This document shows positions 8,171 to 15,562 of a stretch of 36,552 nucleotides of DNA, one piece after another. The notes below the pieces were generated by a model that did not search any database, was not told where the DNA came from, and was given only the letters and a program-made list of their open reading frames with translations. The DNA is from an uncultured Pseudomonadota bacterium (GTDB lineage Bacteria > Pseudomonadota > Gammaproteobacteria > Steroidobacterales > Steroidobacteraceae): assembly GCA_903879335.1 (NCBI GenBank), contig CAIRLC010000016.1:1-36552 (forward strand), given 5' to 3'. A program made the translations under genes and the position numbers. Every line of letters begins with the position of its first letter. Positions within the stretch are counted from its first letter, which is position 1.

Positions 8171-9268
8171 TTACTGAATTACGGTGACTTCGGAGCCGGA
8201 GACTGCGCGCCGCACGGCCAGAGCGGCAGCCGGCTCAAGCCGGTCGGACCCAATCCGGTAGTAACCCACCAGAATCTGATTCGACTCGTTCCAGCCGTAT
8301 CCGGCATAGCCCACGCCGACGGCGTAGTCGATGTGGTCGATCGAGGTCGTGTAGTAGCGAAAGCCCGTTGGTGAAAAGGTGTGATCGTAGTCGTCCGCCG
8401 GCGGCCGGTCGAATACAGGCCAGGCAGTCACAGCGAGATATTCCCGGCCTTCGCCTTGGGCGGAACGCAACGCGTCCCAATAGCCGAGCGCCGTCGCCGA
8501 CGCGGCGGGGCCCGCACGCGGCCCGGAGCGAAAGGCCTCCTGCCGATGGAATCCGTTCGCTCGATACGTGACATAGGCCGATACAAGCTCCGTCGCGGCG
8601 GATTCGAACGGCCGGCAGTCGACACCGATCGGGCAATTGGATTCGGCGAGTCGTAATACGTGCGCGTGCTTTACCGAAACCGCACAGGGCTTTCCCCAAC
8701 CAGTGCCGTTCCAAGGGATGAGATCGTATTCCTCCTCGTCCCCCTCCGGACCGCTAGGGCCATATTCCACGTAGACAGCGGTGCCGAAGGCACGTGCCAG
8801 TCGTCCCTCCACACCGTCACACAGAGAGCGGGTATGCGTTATGACGGGCGCAGACACGGGCCGCGCCTCACCCTTTCGACTGCTCTGGACAAAAGTCAGC
8901 ATCTCGCAGTGCGCTGTTCCGCCTATATCGTAGAGCTCGTAAAGATCGCCTGCGCGATCCATCGCCGGGCCGGTCCCGAGGCCCAGGCTGGGCATCATGG
9001 TGATGGCCTGGACCTGCGGGAGCTCGCTCAGTTGCTGATACTTTTTGCTTGCGGCGTGGTCGGATGCGAAACGAAGGGAGGGCCACGCAGCACCCTCTTC
9101 ATGCAGCGGCTGAGTCCACGCCGAGGGCTTTCGATGTCGAAGTTCGACCGCAAGTCGATCGCAGATCGATGGCGACGCGGTCGCAGATAGCGACGCGCAG
9201 ATGAACGCCATGACGGCGGCAAAACACGATCCCCGAGTCGTCTTGGCTGTGCGAAGCAGGACCAGCAT
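8171..9268 (-). CDS. Exported protein of unknown function
   Basis: Not recognised. The 365-residue product begins with a basic region and a hydrophobic stretch (FAAVMAFICASLSATASP), a probable signal peptide, so it should be exported. After it come several cysteines (CDRL, HCEML, LCDG, PCAV, NCPIGVDC) that could form disulfides. Charged and Tyr/Gly-rich stretches follow, and a C-terminal half containing YYTTSIDHIDYAVGVGYAGYG. No enzyme motif is apparent. It lies inside the tRNA-Thr islet, directly downstream of the toxin gene on the same strand (9-bp gap), so it may be cotranscribed with the toxin-antitoxin operon as a third gene. The position suggests horizontally acquired cargo. Confidence 0.65.
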   Translation of the reverse strand: MLVLLRTAKTTRGSCFAAVMAFICASLSATASPSICDRLAVELRHRKPSAWTQPLHEEGAAWPSLRFASDHAASKKYQQLSELPQVQAITMMPSLGLGTGPAMDRAGDLYELYDIGGTAHCEMLTFVQSSRKGEARPVSAPVITHTRSLCDGVEGRLARAFGTAVYVEYGPSGPEGDEEEYDLIPWNGTGWGKPCAVSVKHAHVLRLAESNCPIGVDCRPFESAATELVSAYVTYRANGFHRQEAFRSGPRAGPAASATALGYWDALRSAQGEGREYLAVTAWPVFDRPPADDYDHTFSPTGFRYYTTSIDHIDYAVGVGYAGYGWNESNQILVGYYRIGSDRLEPAAALAVRRAVSGSEVTVIQ

Positions 9269-9277
9269 GGCAACCCT

Positions 9278-9580
9278 CTAGCGCACTGGGAGCCTAGATT
9301 TGCGCAGTGTGCGCTCGCTGCGCATGACGTGCACGATGAACAGCCGCTTACCCTCCTGTCGATAGAAAACTCGGCAAGGTGGCTCGACGATCTGCCGATA
9401 GCGCTTGGTCTTCAACTCGGCAGGGTAGGACCCCATGCGCGGGTGATCGGCTAGATGGTCGATATGCCGGAAGATTGCTTGAACCAACGCCGCGGCGGCG
9501 ACTGTATTCCGAAGCGCAATGTAATCAGCAATTGCGTCCAGATCATTAAGAGCCGGTTCCGTCCAGACTACTTCAACCAT
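9278..9580 (-). CDS. ParE/RelE-superfamily toxin
   Basis: A 100-residue protein with the ParE/RelE fold pattern: WTEPALNDLDAIADYIA (helices 1-2), LADHPRMGSYPAELK, then the beta-strand series YRQIVEPPCRVFYRQEGKRLFIVHVMRSER. ParE members poison DNA gyrase and RelE members cut ribosome-bound mRNA; sequence alone does not decide, but the layout looks more ParE-like. The gene overlaps the antitoxin by 13 bp, the usual antitoxin-first order, giving translational coupling. It lies inside the tRNA-Thr islet. Confidence 0.85.
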   Translation of the reverse strand: MVEVVWTEPALNDLDAIADYIALRNTVAAAALVQAIFRHIDHLADHPRMGSYPAELKTKRYRQIVEPPCRVFYRQEGKRLFIVHVMRSERTLRKSRLPVR

Positions 9581-9825
9581 CGCTTCATGCGCGCTTTCGC
9601 AGCGTCATGCGACAAGACACGATTATCCTCGATCGCGCGTTCGCCGCGCGCGATGCCCTCAAGAAGGTTGACGTGTTCCTGGAGGGCCTCGTAGCTTTCG
9701 ACGTCGACGAGGTAAGCTGCCGGCAGTCCATGCTGAGTGATCAGGATGGGGCTCTTGTCCTGGCGAATGTCGTCGAGGAGTTCGGTTGCTTGCCGTTTGA
9801 GGGTGGTGACGAGTTCGGTGCGCAT
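9568..9825 (-). CDS. Phd/YefM-type antitoxin
   Basis: An 85-residue antitoxin starting MRTELVTTLKRQATELL. It continues with the Phd/YefM hallmark PILITQHGLPAAYLVDVESYEALQ, where the N-terminal half folds into the DNA-binding dimer. The C-terminal helix (about residues 50-85, ending MKRWLK) would wrap the toxin. The ATG at 9825 is chosen because longer readings give a family-atypical extension and because a 20-bp palindrome with a -10-like TATAGT lies just upstream. It should neutralise the ParE-like toxin and repress its own operon through that palindrome. Confidence 0.85.
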   Translation of the reverse strand: MRTELVTTLKRQATELLDDIRQDKSPILITQHGLPAAYLVDVESYEALQEHVNLLEGIARGERAIEDNRVLSHDAAKARMKRWLK

Positions 9826-9828
9826 GCG

Positions 9829-9848
9829 AGTGATACTATAGTGCCACT
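9829..9848 (-). promoter_or_regulatory. Palindromic operator/promoter of the toxin-antitoxin operon
   Basis: The 20-bp imperfect palindrome AGTGATACTATAGTGCCACT (16 of 20 positions symmetric) has the central core ACTATAGT. On the - strand it includes TATAGT, a near-consensus -10 element, and ends 3 bp before the antitoxin start codon. A start that close implies a very short leader, or that the true -10 lies further upstream. Operators overlapping the promoter are normal for Phd/YefM autorepression. Confidence 0.55.
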
Positions 9849-9957
9849 GCATCCGCTGCAATGCCGCGGAAACGGCATGCTCCAAAAACGTGCTACAGAC
9901 GCCGAGCGACACGTAAGCTACGGTTTTATAGATGGAAATGCCTGCGGACAAATCCTA

Positions 9958-10001
9958 TGTAATCAGAAGGTCGGGGGTTCGATTCCCTCCGCCGGCACCA
10001 A
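9958..10001 (+). repeat. 44-bp direct repeat, copy 2 (tRNA-Thr 3' fragment)
   Basis: Identical over 44 bp to 8062-8105, including the anticodon TGT, the T-arm and CCA, but without the 5' half of a tRNA, so it is not a functional gene. It marks the far junction of the islet. The sequence beyond it (10002-10138) has no recognisable gene. Confidence 0.95.
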
Positions 10002-10138
10002 TCTTGACCCGTCTATTAGGGGCGGCGCGGTCATCGTGACGCTTGGCAAGATCTCAAGTCCGACGACTACCAAGAGAAGTAGCAGACTCCATCGAAGTGC
10101 CTCAGTGTTTGGAGTCGATCGAAGGGGGTACATTGCCT

Positions 10139-10585
10139 TCAATATGAGGGGAATGCCCCGTGTTTACCGATAGGCGCATCGACTTCAATAAGATCAGTGT
10201 CCCCGTGGGAAGCCGGCGCTACGTTAAGCCACACTAAATCCGAGGATCCCGTGTTGACCAGGCTGTGGACCTCAAAAGGTGTGATGGAGTAAAGGTCCCC
10301 GACTGTTAAATTTTGAACAGTTAAAGCGCCGTTCAATTGCCCGTTCTCGCCTAGGTGACCGGAATGCAATTCACCCCCGCCATGTAAGATCAGAAAAATA
10401 TCTGCGCCTGCCGCATGGTAATGCGGATGTTGCGAGGCGCCGGGCTTCAAGCAGCCGAGTGCGGTCTGGTGATCTGAGCCGACATCGAACAAATCCAAGA
10501 ACGTCATGGGATATAAGGGATTAGGGTCGAGAGACCAGGTCGCCCGGGACCCGAGCGCGGTATTCATATTTTTTATAATTGTCAT
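10139..10585 (-). CDS. Cupin-domain protein
   Basis: A 148-residue single-domain cupin. Motif 1 is seen as HPHYHAAGADIFLILHGGGELHSG (metal-binding His pair, then the Gly-rich turn). Motif 2 is seen as VGDLYSITPFEVHSLVN, with the last metal His. Such proteins may be dioxygenases, isomerases or binding proteins; the substrate cannot be told. The start ATG at 10585 has AAGGGGA upstream, lying in the loop of a small hairpin. It is the first gene past the islet, and its neighbourhood is richer in A+T than the housekeeping part, which hints at transfer. Confidence 0.78.
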   Translation of the reverse strand: MTIIKNMNTALGSRATWSLDPNPLYPMTFLDLFDVGSDHQTALGCLKPGASQHPHYHAAGADIFLILHGGGELHSGHLGENGQLNGALTVQNLTVGDLYSITPFEVHSLVNTGSSDLVWLNVAPASHGDTDLIEVDAPIGKHGAFPSY

Positions 10586-11117
10586 AGCGCAATTTCCCCT
10601 TCGATTGCGATTTTCTTAAGGCCACGAAAATCTAGCAGAAATAGAAAGCACCTGGAATCTCGCTGTCAGTTTTATGACCGACAGCAGGAGTAACTCCACC
10701 GACCGTCGGTGTTTTGCAAACGTAAGTCGACATTTGGCTCGAATCTGTTGGTGATTTCTGCATTCGCCCAGTGATTGCTGATTTCTGAACCTCGTGAACC
10801 TTTCCAAAATAACTTATCCATGCATCGTGCTGAGCCAGACGGCATGCGCAACATGGGCGGCCCATTGCATTGCGACGCATGTCGCAGATACTCGCACGAG
10901 CATCCGCCGGGCAGCGCAGGCAATGAATATCAGGAGGGGACCGTTCGGCACGGTAGAATCAGCGAGTCTCGCGTAGTGGGCAAGCGGCGCTAGGGTGCGA
11001 TTGGTCTCGCTGGCGCCGCATCTCCCCCTTAGGGGTGTTAACGCCGTCTGGAACATCTGCGACAGTCAGTGCGACATCGACGTGCGACGCGATTTCAATC
11101 AGTGCGGGACGATACCT
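10586..11117. other. Intergenic region with inverted repeats, no convincing gene
   Basis: This 532-bp gap separates the divergent cupin and kinase-type genes. Visible structure: CGCAAT/ATTGCG at 10588-10609 enclosing the cupin ribosome-binding site; GCTGTC/GACAGC at 10662-10685; and CACCGA-CCG-TCGGTG followed by TTTT at 10697-10715, which could be an operator or a weak + strand terminator. Short open frames here overlap one another and have no family-like content. Promoters for both neighbours presumably lie here. Confidence 0.5.
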
Positions 11118-11261
11118 ATGGAAAAGGAGAAGGAGGAGACCTTAGACTGGCTGCATGCGCACCAACAGTTCTCGTGGCTCGCCAGAGCAACGCTGGATTG
11201 GCTGCTGCGCTATTTCGGCACCGGTCTAACTCGCCCTTTTAAAACTACAACTATCCTATGA
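11118..11261 (+). CDS. Possible small protein (47 aa) coupled to the STAS-kinase gene
   Basis: A short frame starting MEKEKEETLDWLHAHQQFSW and ending PFKTTTIL. Its TGA stop overlaps the ATG of the following gene (ATGA), the pattern of translational coupling. It has a charged start and a Trp/Leu-rich amphipathic middle. The ribosome-binding site is weak (GGGAC). It may be a real regulatory peptide or only a chance leader frame. No homologue is recognised. Confidence 0.35.
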   Translation: MEKEKEETLDWLHAHQQFSWLARATLDWLLRYFGTGLTRPFKTTTIL

Positions 11262-12412
11262 ACGTCGCTACTCGAATTGACGGCCAATGTTTGATTCTTT
11301 CGGTCACTGGCCGCATCGCGGGCGATACGGTGGCGACTCTAGACCAAGCTTGGCTAACAACTGAGATGCGCCAATGGATCGTTAATTTGGCTGGTTGCGA
11401 CTATGTGTCCAGCGCTGGTCTACGCATCTTCTTAAAGATGGCTCGCGAGGCGAAAGCCAACAACGTTTCGCTATCCTTCATCGACGTCCTTCCGAGCGTT
11501 CAACATATCTTTGATGTGACTGGCTTGAGTCAGCTTCTGAATGTCCAAGCTCGGCCGAGAGAGGTATCAATTGAAGGGCTTGAGTTCCTATCCGCCGGTG
11601 TCTGCGGACAATGTTTTCGACTGGATCAAGAAACCATCGTCAAGCTCTATAACGACGGAGTTGGACGAGAGGTTGCTGAACAAGAAAAAGCTTTTGCAAA
11701 GGCTGCATTTGTGGTGGGTATACCGACGGCTTTGTCGTATGACGTTGTCGTGTGTGGTGAACGGACTGGGGTAGTCTATGAAATGCTCGACGCGAAGTTG
11801 TTCAGTCGGATGATTGCTTCGGATCCTAAGAACGTTTCTAGTTTTGCAGCTGAACTCGCAAAGATCGCGAAAAACTTTCATGCGACGACCGGCAACCCCG
11901 AGGTCTTTCCGGACCTGAAGCTGAAGCTAAGCAGCCACATCAATGCCTTGAGAGGCGAACTGTCGGATGCTGACGTCGATCATCTGCAGGGTCGCCTTCA
12001 GGCCATTCCAGACGCCGAAACTCTCGTGCATTTCGACTTGCATGCCAGCAACATCATGATCCGAGACGGCGAGCCGCTGATCATCGATATGGGTGATGTC
12101 TCCCGAGGCCACCCGCTGTTTGATATCGGCGTGATCGCTATGATCTATGCCTATCCGGAGACCGGAAACTGCGAGTTTGTTACTGGTGTACCTAACCAGC
12201 TTGGCCGTCATTTTTACGAATGCTTCTTAGACGCCTATTTTTCTGATCGGCCACCTGATGAGAGAGCAATCTTCAATCGCAATGAAGCTTTTTTGGCTTC
12301 GCTGCGATTGATTGCCGCCATGGCTTTTCTACCTGCAGCGCGGGCAATGCTGCTGGAAAAAGTGCGCGATTTCTTGATGCCGAGAATCCGCCAAGAAGGT
12401 GCTCCAAATTGA
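11258..12412 (+). CDS. STAS domain fused to an APH-like kinase
   Basis: A 384-residue two-domain protein. Residues 1-100 are a STAS (anti-sigma-factor-antagonist) domain: VTGRIAGDT, then VNLAGCDYVSSAGLRIFLK, where the serines before AGLR correspond to the phosphorylatable site of SpoIIAA-type proteins. Residues about 110-380 resemble the aminoglycoside-phosphotransferase/choline-kinase fold: CGQCFRLDQETIVKLY (nucleotide loop plus Lys), HFDLHASNIMI (catalytic loop with Asp and Asn) and IIDMGDVSRGHPLFD (metal-binding Asp). Catalytic residues look intact. A plausible role is a self-contained switch in which the kinase or a partner alters the STAS domain in cis; the phospho-acceptor is unknown. 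The A+T-richer composition suggests transfer. The upstream gene overlaps by 4 bp. Confidence 0.8.
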   Translation: MNVATRIDGQCLILSVTGRIAGDTVATLDQAWLTTEMRQWIVNLAGCDYVSSAGLRIFLKMAREAKANNVSLSFIDVLPSVQHIFDVTGLSQLLNVQARPREVSIEGLEFLSAGVCGQCFRLDQETIVKLYNDGVGREVAEQEKAFAKAAFVVGIPTALSYDVVVCGERTGVVYEMLDAKLFSRMIASDPKNVSSFAAELAKIAKNFHATTGNPEVFPDLKLKLSSHINALRGELSDADVDHLQGRLQAIPDAETLVHFDLHASNIMIRDGEPLIIDMGDVSRGHPLFDIGVIAMIYAYPETGNCEFVTGVPNQLGRHFYECFLDAYFSDRPPDERAIFNRNEAFLASLRLIAAMAFLPAARAMLLEKVRDFLMPRIRQEGAPN

Positions 12413-12483
12413 TTGGATGGCGAGTGCTAGACACGCCAAACAAAGTTCTTCCGGAGACTAGGCGCCGTCTTTAGCCAGCTGGG

Positions 12484-13485
12484 CTACGGGTGCGAACGCT
12501 CACTATCAAGATGAGCCATTGCATGCGCCGGATAGCGTTCGCCGGCGACACTGCCTATGGGGGCGACGCTGGTCAACCGTTGTTGATCGATGTCGTTCAA
12601 CGTGATGCCGGCGGCCACTAAAGATTCTGCGAGGCGTCTCGTACTGCGTGCCCCGACCAGGGGAACGATATCTGCGCCCTGCGCGCTGACCCAAGCGATC
12701 GCGGCCTGCGCAACGGTCAGGCCGAGTTCTCCGGCCACGGCGCGGAGCGCTTCCACGATTTTTAAGTTACGTGACAAATTCCCTGCCTGAAAGCGTGGTG
12801 TGTGGCTACGAAAGTCGGTGGCCCCGGCCCGATCCGGGCTCCAGTAACCGCTGATTAAACCGCGGCCTAATACGCCGTAGGCCGTGATCGATAGCCCGAG
12901 TTCTCGGCATGTCGGCAGAATGCTCGCTTCGATCCCGCGACTGAGCAGCGAATATTCGATCTGCAGGTCACAAATCGGGTGAACGGCAACCGCGCGGCGG
13001 ATTGTTTGGACGCTCACCTCAGACAGTCCGATGTATCGGACGAAACCCGCCTTAACGAGATCCGCGATAGCTCCGATCGTATCCTCGATGGGGACATGAG
13101 GATCCAGCCGCGCCGGTCGGTAGACGTCAATGTAATCTGTACCGAGGCGCTTGAGCGAGTAAGCGACAAAGTTTCGTATGGCTTCAGGCCTGGCGTCGTA
13201 GCCACTCCAACCACCCAATGGGTCTCTCAGCGCACCGAATTTGACGCTGAGGAGGTATTCCTCGCGGCGTCTACCGGCTAATGCCTCGCGCAATAGCAGC
13301 TCGTTATGCCCCATCCCATAAAAATCGCCCGTGTCGAGCAGGGTGATGCCCGCATCAAGCGCGGCCCGGACGGTCGCTAGGCTCTCGGTCCTGTCGGCGG
13401 GACCGTAGAAATCTGACATGCCCATGCAGCCAAGACCTAACGTTGAGACGACAGGTCCGCAGGTTCCCAGTTGGCGCGACATCAT
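12484..13485 (-). CDS. Aldo/keto reductase
   Basis: A 333-residue NADPH-dependent oxidoreductase with a TIM-barrel fold. It shows the N-terminal LGLGCMGMSDFYGPAD, then LLDTGDFYGMGHNE (catalytic Asp and Tyr) and EYLLSVKFG (catalytic Lys). Then comes YIDVYRPARLDPHVPIEDTIGAI, and near the C-terminus IVPLVGARSTRRLAES for cofactor phosphate. At the place where most family members have a catalytic His (QxHR), this reads RPAR, a variation found in one AKR subgroup, so activity may differ. ATG codons at 13485 and 13482 are adjacent and either may be used. It is divergent from the permease gene at 13728. Confidence 0.88.
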   Translation of the reverse strand: MMSRQLGTCGPVVSTLGLGCMGMSDFYGPADRTESLATVRAALDAGITLLDTGDFYGMGHNELLLREALAGRRREEYLLSVKFGALRDPLGGWSGYDARPEAIRNFVAYSLKRLGTDYIDVYRPARLDPHVPIEDTIGAIADLVKAGFVRYIGLSEVSVQTIRRAVAVHPICDLQIEYSLLSRGIEASILPTCRELGLSITAYGVLGRGLISGYWSPDRAGATDFRSHTPRFQAGNLSRNLKIVEALRAVAGELGLTVAQAAIAWVSAQGADIVPLVGARSTRRLAESLVAAGITLNDIDQQRLTSVAPIGSVAGERYPAHAMAHLDSERSHP

Positions 13486-13659
13486 ATGGAGTGCTCATCT
13501 AAAGCGGCGGTTTCCGGAGTGTACTCGCCGACCCTAGTAGCTGTATCTCTCGGCGTAGCGAAACGGTCTGCCCGATCAATTTGCCAGGGCGGTAGAATTC
13601 TGCCGGCCTTCGGTTCCAGCCTGAGGTGGGCGCGCGTCGTGAGCGACTCCGATATGACT

Positions 13660-13679
13660 TGTCTCGACCGATCGAGACA
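13660..13679. promoter_or_regulatory. Perfect inverted repeat upstream of the NCS2 permease
   Basis: TGTCTCGA-CCGA-TCGAGACA is a perfect 8-bp inverted repeat with a 4-nt centre. It lies 48 bp before the likely GTG start of the permease gene, between divergent genes. It could be a repressor operator or an RNA hairpin in the leader. The bound protein is unknown. Confidence 0.45.
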
Positions 13680-13727
13680 CACGCGCTATCTTCGTCAACT
13701 CAACATGCCTGTGGAAACGTTGTTCCA

Positions 13728-15443
13728 GTGAGCCATCCCAATTATCTCTACGCGTTGGAAGATCGGCCGCCGCTACTCAACACCCTCATTCTCGGCCTAC
13801 AACATGCCGTCTTGGCGCTCGTTTTCATGGTCTACCCGCTTGCGGTGGCTCAAGACCTGAATTTGAGCAGCCAGATGACGTTGGACTTCCTCACGGCGTG
13901 CGTGATCGCCAGCGCAGCGTCCACAGCGTTACATTTTTTTCGCGCGCCGATCGGCAGCGGCTCGTTGGCGGTCGAAATTCCGACCCCGATTTTTCTCTCC
14001 ACGGCAATTCTCGCCGGCACGATGGGCGGCCTCCCGGCCCTATCGGCCGTGGCCTTGATCAGCGGTGTGGTCGAAATCGGGTTCGCTCGATTACTCCGTC
14101 ATGTGCGCGGGCTGTTTCCGGCGGAGGTTTGCGGCGTTGCCGTCATGCTGCTCGGCGTCTCCATCATTAAACCTGGCATGCTGGCCTCGTTCGGGCTCTC
14201 CGGGTCGAACACGGTCTTGCATAGCGCATCACTGATCACCGCCTTAGCCACGCTGGTGACCATGACCTTTATTTCTATATTCGGGAGCAAAAACTTAAAG
14301 CTGATCGCGCTTGCCAGCGGCTTAGTGGTCGGCGTGCTATGCGCTGCCAACCTCGGACTTCTGGGTGCGCGGTATTGGGACAAAATTTTAGCCGCGCCCA
14401 TCGTGGCCTTGCCGGCTGTGAAGCTGAGTTTGCCCCACCTTGATTGGTCGTTGCTCCCATTGAGTATCGTGATGGCCTTGGTTTTGAGTGTGGACAACAT
14501 CGGCATGCTGGTGGGCATTCAGCGCCAACAAAATTTGAACTGGCAAAAAATTGATCTCCAGCATGCGTCTGACGGCATCCAAGTGAGCGGCATTGGCGAC
14601 TTGGTGGCGGGACTCTTTGGCGGAATGCCGACTGGCATATCATCAGCCCACGTTGGGCTCGCTCACGCAACCGGCGCCGTGTCCAGAATGATCGCGTTGG
14701 CCGCTGGCGGCCTCATTCTGATTGCGGCTTTCGCCCCGAAAGTTCTCATTCTGATTTCACTCATGCCGAGGCCAGTGGTTGGGGCGGTCATGGTCTATAC
14801 CGCCATCTATATGGTGGTATCTGGTATGACCTTGATTCTGAACCGAATGCTCAACGAGCGCAGAGTCTTCGTGATCGGATTCGCCTTGGTGCTTGGGCTG
14901 ACATCGGCTCTGTTACCCGGTGTCTACCAAGGCGCCCCGGTGCTGATGCGGCCGATATTGGAGTCCCCTCTAGCGATGGGCACTTTGGCGGCCATGTTGT
15001 TGACGCAACTCTTCCGAATTGGGGCTTCTGTTCGGTCGCACCGTGAACTGCAGTTGAGCTCGACGGCTAATGAGTCTTTGCAAGAGTTTGAGGTGAACCG
15101 GGCCCTCCGTGGGGCTCTGGAATCCATCGGCGCCGAGGTTGGTGCCGCTCGAGCATTCCTTGATCGCGCCATTGATGTGACGTCTGAATTGCTGGCCACC
15201 TTGCGCGCGACCACATCGATGGATGACGTCGTCCTTGTGGCGACTCGCGTTGAGGACTCACGCCTCGAGATTTGCCTCAGTTATGCAGGGGATCCCGTAC
15301 CGTTCACAGAAGTCGCTGGCATCGACGCCGAGTCCGGACCGAGTTTGTTAGCCCAGGTTTCTCGATCCGCCTCCCATGTTGATCGCATCATTAGTTCGAG
15401 TAACGGGCGGTATCAGCGAATCGTATTGATTTACCAAGCCTAA
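13728..15443 (+). CDS. NCS2-type nucleobase permease with C-terminal HATPase-like domain
   Basis: The first about 430 residues are a polytopic NCS2 (xanthine/uracil permease) transporter. They start with NTLILGLQHAVLALVFMVYPLAV, contain SVDNIGMLVGIQRQ in the TM8 substrate-binding region, and then GDLVAGLFGGMPTGISSAHVGLAHATGAVSR, the NCS2 signature segment. After the last helix a soluble region of about 130 residues follows. Its end (LEICLSYAGDPVPF, then SNGRYQRIVLIY) resembles a degenerate GHKL/anti-sigma HATPase domain. The start is uncertain: GTG at 13728 gives a family-like N-terminus (SHPNYLYALEDRPP), while an in-frame ATG at 13626 would add 34 polar residues. Neither has a strong ribosome-binding site. 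Substrate and role of the tail are unknown. Confidence 0.8.
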   Translation: MSHPNYLYALEDRPPLLNTLILGLQHAVLALVFMVYPLAVAQDLNLSSQMTLDFLTACVIASAASTALHFFRAPIGSGSLAVEIPTPIFLSTAILAGTMGGLPALSAVALISGVVEIGFARLLRHVRGLFPAEVCGVAVMLLGVSIIKPGMLASFGLSGSNTVLHSASLITALATLVTMTFISIFGSKNLKLIALASGLVVGVLCAANLGLLGARYWDKILAAPIVALPAVKLSLPHLDWSLLPLSIVMALVLSVDNIGMLVGIQRQQNLNWQKIDLQHASDGIQVSGIGDLVAGLFGGMPTGISSAHVGLAHATGAVSRMIALAAGGLILIAAFAPKVLILISLMPRPVVGAVMVYTAIYMVVSGMTLILNRMLNERRVFVIGFALVLGLTSALLPGVYQGAPVLMRPILESPLAMGTLAAMLLTQLFRIGASVRSHRELQLSSTANESLQEFEVNRALRGALESIGAEVGAARAFLDRAIDVTSELLATLRATTSMDDVVLVATRVEDSRLEICLSYAGDPVPFTEVAGIDAESGPSLLAQVSRSASHVDRIISSSNGRYQRIVLIYQA

Positions 15444-15562
15444 GCGCTGATCGCGGCCGGGAACGATTTGTGCCGGCCACCCACGGAATCCATGTTTTTT
15501 TAACTGTCTGGAGGCTAGACTCCTGCAGGGTCGGTGGTGGGCGACAGTTCGAGGAACAAGGT

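Larger units (their letters stand above)
8062..10001. mobile_element. Small genomic islet integrated at tRNA-Thr(UGU)
   Basis: About 1.9 kb enclosed by the 44-bp repeats. It holds an orphan exported protein gene and a Phd/ParE-type toxin-antitoxin pair, all on the - strand. No integrase or excisionase is visible between the repeats, so it is either a deletion remnant of a larger integrative element or was moved by an enzyme encoded elsewhere. The toxin-antitoxin pair could explain why the islet persists (inference). Confidence 0.75.

Noticed and set aside
9826-9951. 42-residue N-terminal extension of the antitoxin
   Set aside because: It would cover the palindromic operator and give a sequence unlike Phd/YefM antitoxins, which normally begin close to the observed MRTEL start.
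10775-10993. Small frame of 72 codons in the cupin/STAS intergenic gap
   Set aside because: Overlaps other short frames on both strands, has no ribosome-binding site of note and no family-like features.
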